Source: Photobacterium chitinilyticum
GTDB taxonomy: Bacteria > Pseudomonadota > Gammaproteobacteria > Enterobacterales > Vibrionaceae
Assembly: GCF_004104355.1 (NCBI RefSeq)
Contig: NZ_RJLM01000006.1
Coordinates: 1-64,000 of the forward strand
Reading direction: 5' to 3'
Length of the DNA: 64,000 nucleotides
In this document: one piece after another, positions 8,373 to 17,126 of the stretch
How positions within the stretch are numbered: the stretch's first letter is position 1
Layout: the number at the start of each line of letters is the position of its first letter
Notes under the pieces: model-generated
Seen by the model: only the letters and a program-made list of their open reading frames with translations
Database searches by the model: none
What the model was told of the DNA's origin: nothing
Program-made: the position numbers and the translations under genes

Positions 8373-9785
8373 TTAGCGGCTCACGCTGAGCAGTTGTTGT
8401 AGGCTATCTGTGAATGGGCTGTGATCTTGGGTGGCTTGGCACAACAAGTCACGAATGGCCGGTTGTTTGCTTATCGCCATATCGGTAGCTGGATCGGTGC
8501 CGCGTTGATATTCCCCCAGTCGAATCAGTAGCTCGCTCTTCTCATAAGTCGCCATCCAGTTTCGAATCTTCTCGGTTGCCCGGCGGTGCTCAGGCGTGGT
8601 GATTTGGTTGATCACTCGGCTGGCACTTCGTAGTACATCGATTGCCGGATAATGGGCTGCTGCTGCGAGTTCGCGAGACAGGATAATATGCCCGTCGAGA
8701 ATGGAACGAGTTTCATCGGCAACGGGTTCAGTCATGTCGTCACCTTCGACCAGCACCGTATAAAGTGCGCTGATTGAGCCTTGCTCTGTACTGCCGGGAC
8801 GCTCCAGGAGCAGTGGTAATTGCTCAAAGACAGAAGGCGGAAAACCACGTCGTGTAGGGGGCTCGCCTGCCGCCAACCCCATTTCACGCATTGCTCGGGC
8901 AAATCGAGTGAGTGAATCCATCATCAACAGGACTTTTCGTCCTTGCTCGCGGTAGTGCTCGGCAATTGTTGTAGCAACGAGCGCAGCCCGCGCTCGTTCC
9001 ATGGAGGGACGATCAGAGGTTGCGATCACCAATACCGCTTTTTTTCTTACCTCTTCGCTCATGTGTAACTCGACGAACTCTCGGACCTCACGGCCGCGTT
9101 CGCCAATCAGGGCCAGTACGATTATGTCGGCCTCGGTGTTGGCCAGAATCATCGATAGCAACGTACTTTTACCCCCACCGGCAGCGGCAAAAAGCCCCAT
9201 TCGCTGCCCTTCGCCCATGGTGAGCATAGTATCAATAGCCCTGACACCTAATGCTAACGGTGCTTTGATAGGGGGTCTTGTCATGGGATTGGGAGCGGCA
9301 TTAAAGACCGGACGCCACTGGCCGTTGGCATTCAGGTGTGACGGTGCATTATGAAGTGAACTGCCATCCATCGGCATGCCAAGTCCATTGAGCATTTTTC
9401 CCAATACGGCATCACTGACCCAAATTTCATGCTGGCGTTTTTCATTGATGACAAGAGTTTGATTCGATATTCCTCTTGATTCACCCAATGGCGTCAGCAG
9501 GGCATAGGGAGACTGGATCCCGACAACCTCGGCATACAAAACGGGTTGGTGCGGTGTCTCAAGCCGACACATATGACCGATAGCAGCACCGGGCAGCACT
9601 GAGCGGATAATATTACCGGTGACCCCTGTCACCTTACCTGCGCTTTGACATGAGTAGGGACGCGTAACAATTTGGCGAAGAGAGACGAGTTGTTCAGCAA
9701 GAGTCCTGGGGAGTTTGTCTGCATTTGGCAGAGCACTCGGTAACGCATTTGGTAATGAGTCTGTGGGGTTTTGGCGGTTTGGCAA
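8373..9785 (-). CDS. sctN: Type III secretion ATPase SctN (YscN/FliI family)
   Basis: 470-residue hexameric ATPase that unfolds substrates and detaches chaperones at the export gate. Walker A is AAGGGKST around residues 201-208 (Lys206). Walker B is [15 protein letters not shown], followed by the family signature [20 protein letters not shown]. The first 25 residues are a low-complexity run containing [12 protein letters not shown], so translation could begin later, but no better-placed ATG is evident. First gene of the minus-strand operon, divergent from sctW. Confidence 0.96.
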   Translation of the reverse strand: MPNRQNPTDSLPNALPSALPNADKLPRTLAEQLVSLRQIVTRPYSCQSAGKVTGVTGNIIRSVLPGAAIGHMCRLETPHQPVLYAEVVGIQSPYALLTPLGESRGISNQTLVINEKRQHEIWVSDAVLGKMLNGLGMPMDGSSLHNAPSHLNANGQWRPVFNAAPNPMTRPPIKAPLALGVRAIDTMLTMGEGQRMGLFAAAGGGKSTLLSMILANTEADIIVLALIGERGREVREFVELHMSEEVRKKAVLVIATSDRPSMERARAALVATTIAEHYREQGRKVLLMMDSLTRFARAMREMGLAAGEPPTRRGFPPSVFEQLPLLLERPGSTEQGSISALYTVLVEGDDMTEPVADETRSILDGHIILSRELAAAAHYPAIDVLRSASRVINQITTPEHRRATEKIRNWMATYEKSELLIRLGEYQRGTDPATDMAISKQPAIRDLLCQATQDHSPFTDSLQQLLSVSR

Positions 9786-9972
9786 TCGGTGATCCCATCA
9801 ACAAAACTTGGTTCTTGATCGCGATTGTGTCCTAGTTAAAGAGCAGAGTCTTAATAAAACTGTGAATCACATCTGAAGCGGAATAACAGTGATTTTTGAG
9901 GTTTTTTTTAGGCTTTTTATCTGCTGATCTCATACAACAGTGGGAAGTGTGTATAGCTAGCAAGAGGTTGGT
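9786..9972. promoter_or_regulatory. Divergent promoter region between the two type III operons
   Basis: These 187 bases separate the divergent starts of sctN (minus) and sctW (plus) and must hold promoters for both operons unless transcription comes from farther away. The region is AT-rich. The sequence GTGAATCACA near 9862 resembles part of a CRP or palindromic regulator site but is too short to assign. The ribosome site for sctW is AAGAGG at 9961-9967. Confidence 0.5.
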
Positions 9973-11070
9973 GTGGCAGATATTTCAGGACACATGCCGG
10001 GTAATTTTTCCGCGACGGGTAGCGTACAGGCCGGGCAGCCGAGATCCGTGTCCGCTAGTCAGGCACCTGCAGGCAATACCGCGGTGTTGGCTAACACTAG
10101 CTTGGCAGACTCGGCTGAAGAGTTGAGTTTTGCTCTGGCGGAAAAACGTCCCAAGTCGATGGCGGAACGGAAGTCGGACAAAAGCGATCAGGCACGCTTG
10201 GCTTGGATACAGAAAATTCAGCAGTATCTTGAACAAGCCCCCGACTTGCAGAAACAACACAAGTTGGTGGATTTTGTTTCTGCCAATCTGGGCCGTTCGC
10301 AAACGACAGAATCTTTTATTCAAAGCCTTAAGTCATTCAGCCAAGATGAATCGCTACAGTATTTGGCCGGTCAGGTGCTGGTCGAGGCAAGTGATCCTCA
10401 GGATAAAGAGCATTATGAAAATGCCCTAAGTGCTTTCAAGGCCAGAAATGCCAAAACAATATTGGCTGGTCTGAATACGTCCCATGTTTTTTCTGATGCC
10501 CTACCGGTGAATCAGCTGTCATCAGCGAGACAATCGTATCGGGATCTTACTGATTATCAAAGTCACGGCAAGGTGTGGCGTCAGCTCATGGGCATGGTGA
10601 AGCAGTACGACACGTTTGACAATGCTGTTGATATTCAACAACGCGCCCTGTCGGCTGACTACCATGCGCTGGAACCCAGCCAGGAGCGAGGGGTGCTGGC
10701 AATGGTGATGAAGAATCTTAATCAACTCAAGCAGCTGAAAGGTATTTTTGAGCAGGTGAGTGATTTGGCTCGCCAGGTACAAAGCCAGTTTTTTTCCCCT
10801 ATAGACGCCGAGTCGCTGATGGAGCAGGTGCTTTCTATTCCTGATAGCCAATTTGTGACAACGCGACAGATGGATCAGACGATGCAGCGCCTGAATGTAA
10901 CCACTTTGCCTGCGCAGGTCGTGATGCAACAAGGTATCAAAACCCTTGCTGCTGATTTACCGGATGCTCTGTACCCTTCGCAAGAACAGCGGAGTAGGGT
11001 TATGGACAGTTTGCAGCAGTGCATTGATGAAACCATAGACAAAGAAGAGATGTGGTTGGATGGACAGTAA
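9973..11070 (+). CDS. sctW: Type III secretion gatekeeper SctW (YopN/InvE/SepL family)
   Basis: 365 residues starting at a GTG preceded by AAGAGG. N-terminal 60 residues are Ser/Ala-rich and probably carry the secretion and chaperone-binding signal. Residues about 60-280 fit the helical HrpJ/YopN core (QQYLEQAPDLQKQHKLVDFV). The C-terminal part, about 280-365, corresponds to TyeA, so this is the fused InvE-like arrangement rather than separate YopN and TyeA. The protein holds back late substrates until host contact. It heads the plus-strand operon and overlaps the next gene by 11 bases. Confidence 0.88.
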   Translation: MADISGHMPGNFSATGSVQAGQPRSVSASQAPAGNTAVLANTSLADSAEELSFALAEKRPKSMAERKSDKSDQARLAWIQKIQQYLEQAPDLQKQHKLVDFVSANLGRSQTTESFIQSLKSFSQDESLQYLAGQVLVEASDPQDKEHYENALSAFKARNAKTILAGLNTSHVFSDALPVNQLSSARQSYRDLTDYQSHGKVWRQLMGMVKQYDTFDNAVDIQQRALSADYHALEPSQERGVLAMVMKNLNQLKQLKGIFEQVSDLARQVQSQFFSPIDAESLMEQVLSIPDSQFVTTRQMDQTMQRLNVTTLPAQVVMQQGIKTLAADLPDALYPSQEQRSRVMDSLQQCIDETIDKEEMWLDGQ

Positions 11071-11482
11071 CGCTCAGCTTGCAGTAAAGGAGTTTTTGGC
11101 AGTATTGGAAAATGTCATTCCAGATCACCAGTCTTCAATATTCGATCAGCCGTCTGGCGTTCTTAGTATCACACTCCCCGATACCTACTCGACTTGCTTT
11201 GTGGCGAATCACCACATTGAACTGCGTTGGGAGCAGTTTTGGTTGTCGTTGGTCGTTCCCGTTAGTGACAACGGGCTGACAAGAAAAGCGGCAGATTTAT
11301 TGGCCTTGCTTTCAGTTTCACCATTACCTGCTCAGGTTGTGATGGATAGACAGGACCGACTTTGGCTGGTAAGCCAACTTCCCTTGGAAAGTTTGCGCAC
11401 CAGCTCCCTTTGTCGGCATTTTCAGTGGCTGACAGAGAAGGCCGCTATTTTACAGAACAGGTCACACACGGCTCATGGTTAG
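11060..11482 (+). CDS. Type III secretion chaperone, SycN/CesT-like
   Basis: 140-residue acidic protein of the size and fold pattern of class I secretion chaperones (alpha-beta pattern: AVKEFLAVLENVIP, then short strands such as GVLSITLP and WLSLVVPVSDN). It lies directly after sctW and before sctX, where Yersinia encodes SycN, a YopN chaperone; binding the SctW N-terminus is therefore the likely job. No catalytic motif. The class is judged by pattern and position, not by strong sequence identity. Confidence 0.65.
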   Translation: MDSNAQLAVKEFLAVLENVIPDHQSSIFDQPSGVLSITLPDTYSTCFVANHHIELRWEQFWLSLVVPVSDNGLTRKAADLLALLSVSPLPAQVVMDRQDRLWLVSQLPLESLRTSSLCRHFQWLTEKAAILQNRSHTAHG

Positions 11483-11888
11483 TTTGCCTCTCCGATTCCG
11501 TTTTTTTCGCTCAGAAGCGCCTGGACAAGCCGTGCAAGGTGGATCTGGCGGACACGATCGAATAAAGCCGATACCTGTTCCCCGAACGCCGCCTGCAGAA
11601 CATGGAGTAAGACGAGCTGAGTTGACATCGGGCAGAGCTGCCAGTGTAAACGCCAAAGCTCAAAACCAAGCCCTCTCTCCGTTGTCCAGTATCGCTTTGG
11701 GTCAATGGTATCGGGCAGAGCAAGACGCAACCCCAGCCATGATCAGTGCCCTGCATTGTCAGCAGCTCGGCCAGTATCTGATTGCACAGACCATGCCAGA
11801 GGCCAAGCCTGCGTTAGAGGTTGTTCAAGCATTATGGCTTGTGCAACGAGAAATCCACTTGATCAAATCAGGCTTGATGAGCCCTTAG
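11475..11888 (+). CDS. sctX: Probable type III export protein SctX (YscX family)
   Basis: 137 residues. The first half is basic and Pro/Ala-rich, probably disordered. The second half is helical (SSIALGQWYRAEQDATPAMI, EVVQALWLVQREIHLIKSGL). YscX is an early substrate of about this size found only in systems that also have YscY. Its gene always sits between the yopN/sycN genes and yscY-lcrD, exactly the order here. Overlaps the preceding gene by 8 bases. Assignment depends on gene order and general shape. Confidence 0.7.
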   Translation: MVSLPLRFRFFRSEAPGQAVQGGSGGHDRIKPIPVPRTPPAEHGVRRAELTSGRAASVNAKAQNQALSPLSSIALGQWYRAEQDATPAMISALHCQQLGQYLIAQTMPEAKPALEVVQALWLVQREIHLIKSGLMSP

Positions 11889-11891
11889 CGA

Positions 11892-12236
11892 ATGGGAGTT
11901 AACGTGGTAACAAGTCAAATGGACTCTGAGCAAGCGAGATCTGTTATGCAAACCCTGCTGGCAAATTTGCTCGAACAACAGCAGTGGGCTTTGGCGATGC
12001 CTGTAGCACATTGGTTAGCAGCCAATGGTGATGATTTGGCTTGTGCCTTGTGTCCGCAGCTCCATAACTATCTTGATGAGTATGAATTGTCGCTGGAGGC
12101 TTTGTCTGCTGTACCCATTGCCTTGCGGCGCCGCCTCGTGGTTCGCAGGGCTGAAGCTTCTGCGTTATATGCACTGGGGTATCACCAATTGGCCAGAGAT
12201 GTATTGCTCAGTAGTGCCACTGAGGAGTTATTGTGA
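11892..12236 (+). CDS. sctY: Probable SctX chaperone SctY (YscY family, TPR-like)
   Basis: 114-residue helical protein with TPR-like repeats (LLEQQQWALAMPVAHWLAAN, LRRRLVVRRAEASALYALGY). YscY binds YscX and both associate with SctV. The ATG at 11892 lacks a ribosome site; an in-frame GTG at 11904 is preceded by GGGAG with 5-base spacing and may be the real start, giving 110 residues. Ends 4 bases inside sctV, indicating coupling. Confidence 0.75.
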   Translation: MGVNVVTSQMDSEQARSVMQTLLANLLEQQQWALAMPVAHWLAANGDDLACALCPQLHNYLDEYELSLEALSAVPIALRRRLVVRRAEASALYALGYHQLARDVLLSSATEELL

Positions 12237-14314
12237 AAGCCCTGCTTAGCCGTCTCTCCGGACGAAATGATCTGTTATTGGCACTGTTGTTGATCGCAGT
12301 GGTCTTTATGATGATCCTGCCAATGCCAACCGAGCTGGTGGACATACTCATTGCTATCAACCTTGGGATTGCAGTGATCTTGATGATGATGGCGATCTAC
12401 ATTCATACTCCGTTGGAATTTACCGTCTTTCCCTCACTGCTATTGCTGACCACCTTGTTTCGCCTGTCGCTTTCAATTACGACGACACGTTTGATCCTAT
12501 TACAGGCGGATGCCGGGCAGATTGTTTATACCTTTGGTAATTTTGTGGTTGGCGGCAACTTGGTTGTGGGGGCGGTGATCTTTTTAATCATCACGATTGT
12601 GCAGTTTCTGGTGATCACCAAAGGGGCGGAACGAGTCGCCGAGGTATCGGCGCGTTTTAGTCTGGATGCCATGCCGGGTAAACAGATGAGTATCGATGGT
12701 GATATGCGTGCAGGGGTCATCGATATGGAAGAGGCCCAGCTCCGGCGCAATCGAGTGGAGAAAGAATCGCAGCTATATGGTGCCATGGACGGTGCCATGA
12801 AATTTGTTAAAGGGGATGCGATCGCCGGCTTGATTATTATTGTGGTGAACTTGTTGGGCGGGATCACTATTGGTGTCGTACAGCGCGGTTTGCCTGCAGG
12901 TGAAGCCCTGTCCATCTATGCAATCTTGACTATTGGCGATGGGCTAATTTCACAGATACCGGCTCTGTTTATTGCGATTACCTCCGGCATGATTGTTACC
13001 CGGGTATCGGCGGAGGTATCGGCTGATCTGGGTAAAGACATTGGTAACCAGATCACCAATCAACCTAATGCCTTGATGATTGCCAGTGTCATACTGCTGT
13101 TGTTTGCGTTGGTGCCCGGTTTTCCGACAGTGACATTTCTGGTGTTGGCTGTCGGCTTGGGAGTGGCCTCGCAATGGCTAAAAAAACAAACAAAAAACAC
13201 TCAAAAGGGCGCAAACAGCCGGTCGTCTTCAGCACCTGATTCACCAGATAATGAGAATGGCCAAGAAGGCTTCTCCCTGACCGTGCCACTTTCGCTATCT
13301 ATCGTTGAACTTGCGAGCCACGGGTTTGAGGCTGACGCTTTGTCTGCCTCTTTAGCTGAGCTACGTCAAAATCTAACCCGGGAACTCGGCGTCCCTTATC
13401 CGACCATTCACTTGTATTGTCAGCCCGGCATTGCTGCTGATAATGCCCCTGGTGAAAGGGTGAGGCCAAAAGGCGAATTTCAACTGCAGGTACATGAGAT
13501 CCCCGTTCTCTCTGGAGAATTATTGGGTGATGCGGTGTTGGTACATGCCGAAGAGCAGCAGTTGCAGATACTCGGCTTGAAGTATGAGCAGGCGCTGTTC
13601 AACCGTCGAAAGTTATTCTGGATAAAAGGCAAAACAGACCAAGAAGTAGCTGGTATGGGTTTGGTCAGTGTGTCTGTTTTTGATGCTGTGCTAGCCGATA
13701 TTCACCAAATTCTGATCAAGCATGCGCAGGACTTTATTGGTGTGCAGGAAACGCGCCTGTTGCTTGAACACATGGAAGGTGAATTTGAGGAGTTGGTCCG
13801 AGAGGTACAACGACAGTTACCGATATTCAAGCTGACCGAGATCCTGCAGCGGCTGGTGTCAGAGCAAATTTCGATCCGTAACCTGCGGGCCATACTGGAA
13901 GCTGTGGTCGAATGGAGCCAAAAAGAAAAGTCGGTGATTCAGCTTACCGAGTACGTGCGTATTTCGCTTAAACGCTATATCAGCCATAAATACAGCAATG
14001 AACAAAATATGTTACCCGCCTTTATGCTGACCCCAGAAGCTGAGGAAACAATTCGTGCGGCGATCCGCCAAACATCAGCTGGGAGTTATCTTGCGATGGA
14101 TCCTGCGCAGTCAGAAACTCTTACCAATAACCTCGTTACAATTGTTGGCGATCTGCAATCTCGTCCTCATATGCCTGTGATGATCACTGCGATGGATATT
14201 CGCCGCTATGTGAAAAAGCTGATTGAACCGAAGGCCTATGAGCTGCCTGTTCTGTCATTTCAGGAGCTAAGCGATAGTGTCAACGTACAGGCATTGAACC
14301 GAATAGGATTGTGA
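12233..14314 (+). CDS. sctV: Type III secretion major export gate protein SctV (LcrD/FlhA family)
   Basis: 693 residues from a GTG preceded by GAGGAG. Residues about 15-320 contain eight predicted membrane segments with the FHIPEP-type cytoplasmic loop (VAEVSARFSLDAMPGKQMSI, then DGDMRAGVIDMEEAQLRRNR). The C-terminal cytoplasmic domain (about 350-693) forms the nonameric ring that docks chaperone-substrate complexes. Length is that of LcrD. Last of the secretion apparatus genes on the plus strand before a 125-base gap. Confidence 0.97.
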   Translation: MKALLSRLSGRNDLLLALLLIAVVFMMILPMPTELVDILIAINLGIAVILMMMAIYIHTPLEFTVFPSLLLLTTLFRLSLSITTTRLILLQADAGQIVYTFGNFVVGGNLVVGAVIFLIITIVQFLVITKGAERVAEVSARFSLDAMPGKQMSIDGDMRAGVIDMEEAQLRRNRVEKESQLYGAMDGAMKFVKGDAIAGLIIIVVNLLGGITIGVVQRGLPAGEALSIYAILTIGDGLISQIPALFIAITSGMIVTRVSAEVSADLGKDIGNQITNQPNALMIASVILLLFALVPGFPTVTFLVLAVGLGVASQWLKKQTKNTQKGANSRSSSAPDSPDNENGQEGFSLTVPLSLSIVELASHGFEADALSASLAELRQNLTRELGVPYPTIHLYCQPGIAADNAPGERVRPKGEFQLQVHEIPVLSGELLGDAVLVHAEEQQLQILGLKYEQALFNRRKLFWIKGKTDQEVAGMGLVSVSVFDAVLADIHQILIKHAQDFIGVQETRLLLEHMEGEFEELVREVQRQLPIFKLTEILQRLVSEQISIRNLRAILEAVVEWSQKEKSVIQLTEYVRISLKRYISHKYSNEQNMLPAFMLTPEAEETIRAAIRQTSAGSYLAMDPAQSETLTNNLVTIVGDLQSRPHMPVMITAMDIRRYVKKLIEPKAYELPVLSFQELSDSVNVQALNRIGL

Positions 14315-14439
14315 GCTGATTAATTCCTCAAATTTGCTTTTTTTCATGTTTTTCATTTCTCAAAGTTGCACTGTTCTCATGACTAAACACCTTTTGCTTA
14401 ATTGATAAGCGAATTCAATCGATTCTAGGGAGGCCGAGA

Positions 14440-14766
14440 ATGCCAATTGATGGGGCTAATTTTGAACCCGAACCGCTGGCTTCCACGTTAACCAGTAACG
14501 AAAACTTGCTTGCAGAGGCTGTCCAACAGCTGAAACAAGGAGAGCGGGTTATGGCGGGTTGTCCGGTGACGACTTCGCTTGCCACCCAACTAATAAATAC
14601 TCACTCCGCGTCGAATGACTTGCAGCAGGCGACAGCACAGGTTGATGCGATGACTGGCACTGAACCTGTCGGTTCAATGCAGCCGACAGCTCTGCAAAAA
14701 ACAGGTCAGCAAAAGCTAACTCAACAAAAGCCGGCTCGTCAACGCTGCGGGCGAGTGTTTATCTAA
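14440..14766 (+). CDS. Unknown 108-residue protein in the type III operon
   Basis: Not recognised. A textbook ribosome site (GGGAGG) precedes the ATG, and the gene lies between sctV and the filament genes, where Yersinia has lcrR-lcrG-lcrV. The protein has an acidic N-terminus, a short helix (LLAEAVQQLKQGERVM) and a Gln/Thr-rich, probably disordered second half ending in a basic tail (RQRCGRVFI). It could be a secreted protein, an LcrG-like regulator or a chaperone; none of these is supported by motif. The gap upstream may contain a promoter. Confidence 0.6.
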   Translation: MPIDGANFEPEPLASTLTSNENLLAEAVQQLKQGERVMAGCPVTTSLATQLINTHSASNDLQQATAQVDAMTGTEPVGSMQPTALQKTGQQKLTQQKPARQRCGRVFI

Positions 14767-14794
14767 TTTTTCCATCTATAAAAAGGAGCACGAA

Positions 14795-15796
14795 ATGGCA
14801 ACTGTAAATGCCCTTGCTGGGGCGCAGTCCGTCAGCATGTATGCGAATGATCAAAAACCGGAACTGAATGATTTGATGATGGCGGTGATGATTGACCGGA
14901 CCAATATTTTGGACGGTCAAATCCGTGACGGGATCAGCAATATCAATGATCAGAACCAGAAAATGCGTGATCTACAGCTACATATGTCTGAAGCACGTCA
15001 GGCTCAACAAGGTACCAATATTGTTGAAAACCCGACATGGTCGGTCGACGATAAAACCATCAAGCTGGATAACGGCTATGAGATTTCCCTCAGCGGATCC
15101 AGCCAGGAATGGACGATAAAAGATTCTGCGGGTAACTCTACTCGGATATGGGGTGACCCGCATGTGGCTGAAAAAGATGGCGGTAACTGGGACTTTAAGG
15201 ATGGTGTGACGTTTGCTCTGGGTGATGGCACCAAAATTACCGTTGGGACCACGGGTGACAATAACGGTATGACCTATTCGGATTCGCTGACAATCACCAA
15301 GGGCAACCAACATATCCAGGTGACAGGAATTGCGGATAATGCCCCCAAAATATCTGGCCCTAGTTTGGATGGACTGACTGTCGATAAAAATACCAATGAC
15401 GGAACCGTCTTCTATGAGTCGGGTAACGCCAGTGACTGGAAGACCAAAGCCGGAACGGAAATTACGTCGGACCAAGCCATGGCCGGGCGCACTGTTACGA
15501 ATGAGGACAATGCACTTGGGGCATCGCCAAAAATGAGTGAAGAAATGAAAAGCTTCCTTGAGGCGAACAACATTGAGATCCCGACCAATGAAGATGGTTA
15601 CCTGAGCAAAGACGACTGGAAAAATGTCCTGAGTTCGATGCAGTCTTTCGGTGACAGCCTGACTTCTGTATCACAGCTGGATATGGCCAAGCTGCAATCC
15701 TCCATGAATAAGTATAACCAGTCCTACGACATGCTCTCTAACTTCACCAGCAAGTATGCCTCAAGCATTGATTCACTGGTTGGTAATCTTCGTTAA
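14795..15796 (+). CDS. EspA/SseB-like type III filament protein with inserted self-cleaving DUF1521 (MIIA) domain
   Basis: 333 residues in three parts. Residues about 20-70 (LNDLMMAVMIDRTNILDGQI) and about 247-333 match the two halves of the neighbouring filament protein encoded at 16098-16598, down to the shared end NLR. Residues about 73-245 are an insertion with the DUF1521 signature WGDPHVAEKDGGNWDFKDGV. This domain in rhizobial NopE1 and a Vibrio coralliilyticus protein cuts itself within GDPH when metal ions such as calcium bind; here that bond is Asp121-Pro122. By family behaviour, the protein would be secreted and then split outside the low-calcium cytoplasm. An EF-hand-like TNEDGYLSKDDW lies at 264-275. 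Cleavage is inferred, not shown. Confidence 0.85.
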   Translation: MATVNALAGAQSVSMYANDQKPELNDLMMAVMIDRTNILDGQIRDGISNINDQNQKMRDLQLHMSEARQAQQGTNIVENPTWSVDDKTIKLDNGYEISLSGSSQEWTIKDSAGNSTRIWGDPHVAEKDGGNWDFKDGVTFALGDGTKITVGTTGDNNGMTYSDSLTITKGNQHIQVTGIADNAPKISGPSLDGLTVDKNTNDGTVFYESGNASDWKTKAGTEITSDQAMAGRTVTNEDNALGASPKMSEEMKSFLEANNIEIPTNEDGYLSKDDWKNVLSSMQSFGDSLTSVSQLDMAKLQSSMNKYNQSYDMLSNFTSKYASSIDSLVGNLR

Positions 15797-15805
15797 GGTC
15801 ACAGC

Positions 15806-16084
15806 ATGATGGAAGAAACACGTTCAATCGACGCTTTTCTCGCCGAACAAGATACCCAATTAGCCGAGATAGCAGATACCTTGCAACAACACCAGGCTCT
15901 GGTCGAACGGCACAAGCTGGATCGCCTGCAGGTCATTCTTGACGGGCAGTTGACGGCTAAGCAGAAAAAGCAGCGAGAGACAGAGCAACGTCAGTTCTTA
16001 CAGCAGCTTGAAACGACAACGGTCATTTCGAGTTCTCAATCTAATAACCACCTACCGCGTCGTTTGCGTGGTATTTCAATCTAA
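15806..16084 (+). CDS. Probable small coiled-coil chaperone for the filament proteins
   Basis: 92-residue highly charged helical protein (LAEQDTQLAEIADTLQQHQA, LTAKQKKQRETEQRQFLQQL). It sits between the two filament genes, with AAGG before the start. EspA filament subunits need small helical chaperones (CesA/CesAB in E. coli) that prevent premature polymerisation, and size and position fit that role. No sequence motif proves it; an alternative is a SctL- or SctO-like accessory helix. Confidence 0.55.
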   Translation: MMEETRSIDAFLAEQDTQLAEIADTLQQHQALVERHKLDRLQVILDGQLTAKQKKQRETEQRQFLQQLETTTVISSSQSNNHLPRRLRGISI

Positions 16085-16097
16085 AGAAGGAAACATT

Positions 16098-16598
16098 ATG
16101 TCTGCGATTACACCTGCGTCGGGCGTTACCGGCAATACATTCAACCCGTCTGAAGCTTCATTGGATTCCTTGATGATGATGGTAATGATGGATCGCTCGA
16201 ACCTGCTCGATGCACAGGTACGTGAAAAAATCGAGAATATTAACTCGAAAAACAAAGATCTCCAGGGTCTAAACGGCATCATGACCAAACTGCGTAACGA
16301 TATGAGTAAGGTTGGCACCAAGGACGATGACACTGGGTCAATGAGCCCTGAGGTTGAGTCATATCTGGAAAATAACTTCGCCAAATTTGAAAAAAAGGAT
16401 AGTTATACCCGTAAGGACATGGAGCTGCAGCTTTCGAATCTGAAAGATAAGGCCGAGAGTCTGACATCATCGTCTCAACTTGATATGGCTCAGCTGCAAT
16501 CGACGATGGGCAAATACAACAATAGCTTCGAGATGCTATCAAACTTCGTGTCTAAGTATGGTTCTTCTATCGATTCTATTGTCGGTAACTTGCGTTAA
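16098..16598 (+). CDS. sctA: EspA/SseB-like type III needle-filament protein
   Basis: 166 residues from MSAITPASGVTGNTF; the ATG at 16098 follows GAAGGAA, while the longer open frame upstream overlaps the chaperone gene. The N-terminal helix SLDSLMMMVMMDRSNLLDAQ and C-terminal helices (SQLDMAQLQSTMGKYNNSFE, then NFVSKYGSSIDSIVGNLR) match the coiled-coil ends of EspA/SseB proteins that polymerise on top of the needle. It is the uninserted paralogue of the protein at 14795-15796. Followed after 15 bases by the translocator chaperone. Confidence 0.82.
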   Translation: MSAITPASGVTGNTFNPSEASLDSLMMMVMMDRSNLLDAQVREKIENINSKNKDLQGLNGIMTKLRNDMSKVGTKDDDTGSMSPEVESYLENNFAKFEKKDSYTRKDMELQLSNLKDKAESLTSSSQLDMAQLQSTMGKYNNSFEMLSNFVSKYGSSIDSIVGNLR

Positions 16599-16613
16599 TT
16601 CGAGGTGAGTGTG

Positions 16614-17126
16614 ATGACGACAGCAGCTGAAACAAATCAGGCTTTGTTAGGCGAGATCGAAAAGTACCTGAGTGGTGGCGGAACCTTCGGAGAGATATAC
16701 GACTTGAGCTCTGAAACCATCGAAACCTTTTACCAGGTGGGCTATGGCTTGTATCAAGGAGGAAGCTATGCTGATGCTGAAAAAGTCTTTCGTTTCCTGT
16801 GTCTATTTGACCATTACGGATTGCGCCACTTTATAGCACTGGGGTCGTGTCTTCAGATGCAGAAAGAATACCAGTTGGCTATTGAATCTTACAGTTATGC
16901 CGGGTTGTTGGATGGTAAAGATCCAAGATCACCGTATCACGCTGCCGAATGCTATTTGGCTCTTGGACAGCGTGAGAAAGCAAGCAGTGGTTTCTATGCG
17001 GCTAGTCAGTTATCAGAAAAACACTCGAAATTTGATGAATTGTGTAATAAGGCTGCCACGATATATCAGCAGCTGAATGCATCACTTCAGGAGACAAAGA
17101 ATGAATCCTATGAATCCGCTGAGTGA
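16614..17126 (+). CDS. Type III translocator chaperone, LcrH/SycD/CesD family
   Basis: 170 residues from the ATG at 16614, chosen because GAGGTG lies 5 bases upstream; in-frame GTG codons at 16605 and 16611 are alternatives. Contains three TPR-type repeats (ETFYQVGYGLYQGGSYADAE, FIALGSCLQMQKEYQLAIES, SPYHAAECYLALGQREKASS), the defining feature of class II chaperones that bind the hydrophobic translocators SctE and SctB. The gene immediately precedes and overlaps sctE by 26 bases, as in Yersinia lcrH-yopB-yopD. Confidence 0.92.
   Translation: MTTAAETNQALLGEIEKYLSGGGTFGEIYDLSSETIETFYQVGYGLYQGGSYADAEKVFRFLCLFDHYGLRHFIALGSCLQMQKEYQLAIESYSYAGLLDGKDPRSPYHAAECYLALGQREKASSGFYAASQLSEKHSKFDELCNKAATIYQQLNASLQETKNESYESAE

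Noticed and set aside
14978-15475. 165-codon frame antisense to the DUF1521-containing gene
   Set aside because: No ribosome site, and the plus-strand gene there is firmly supported.
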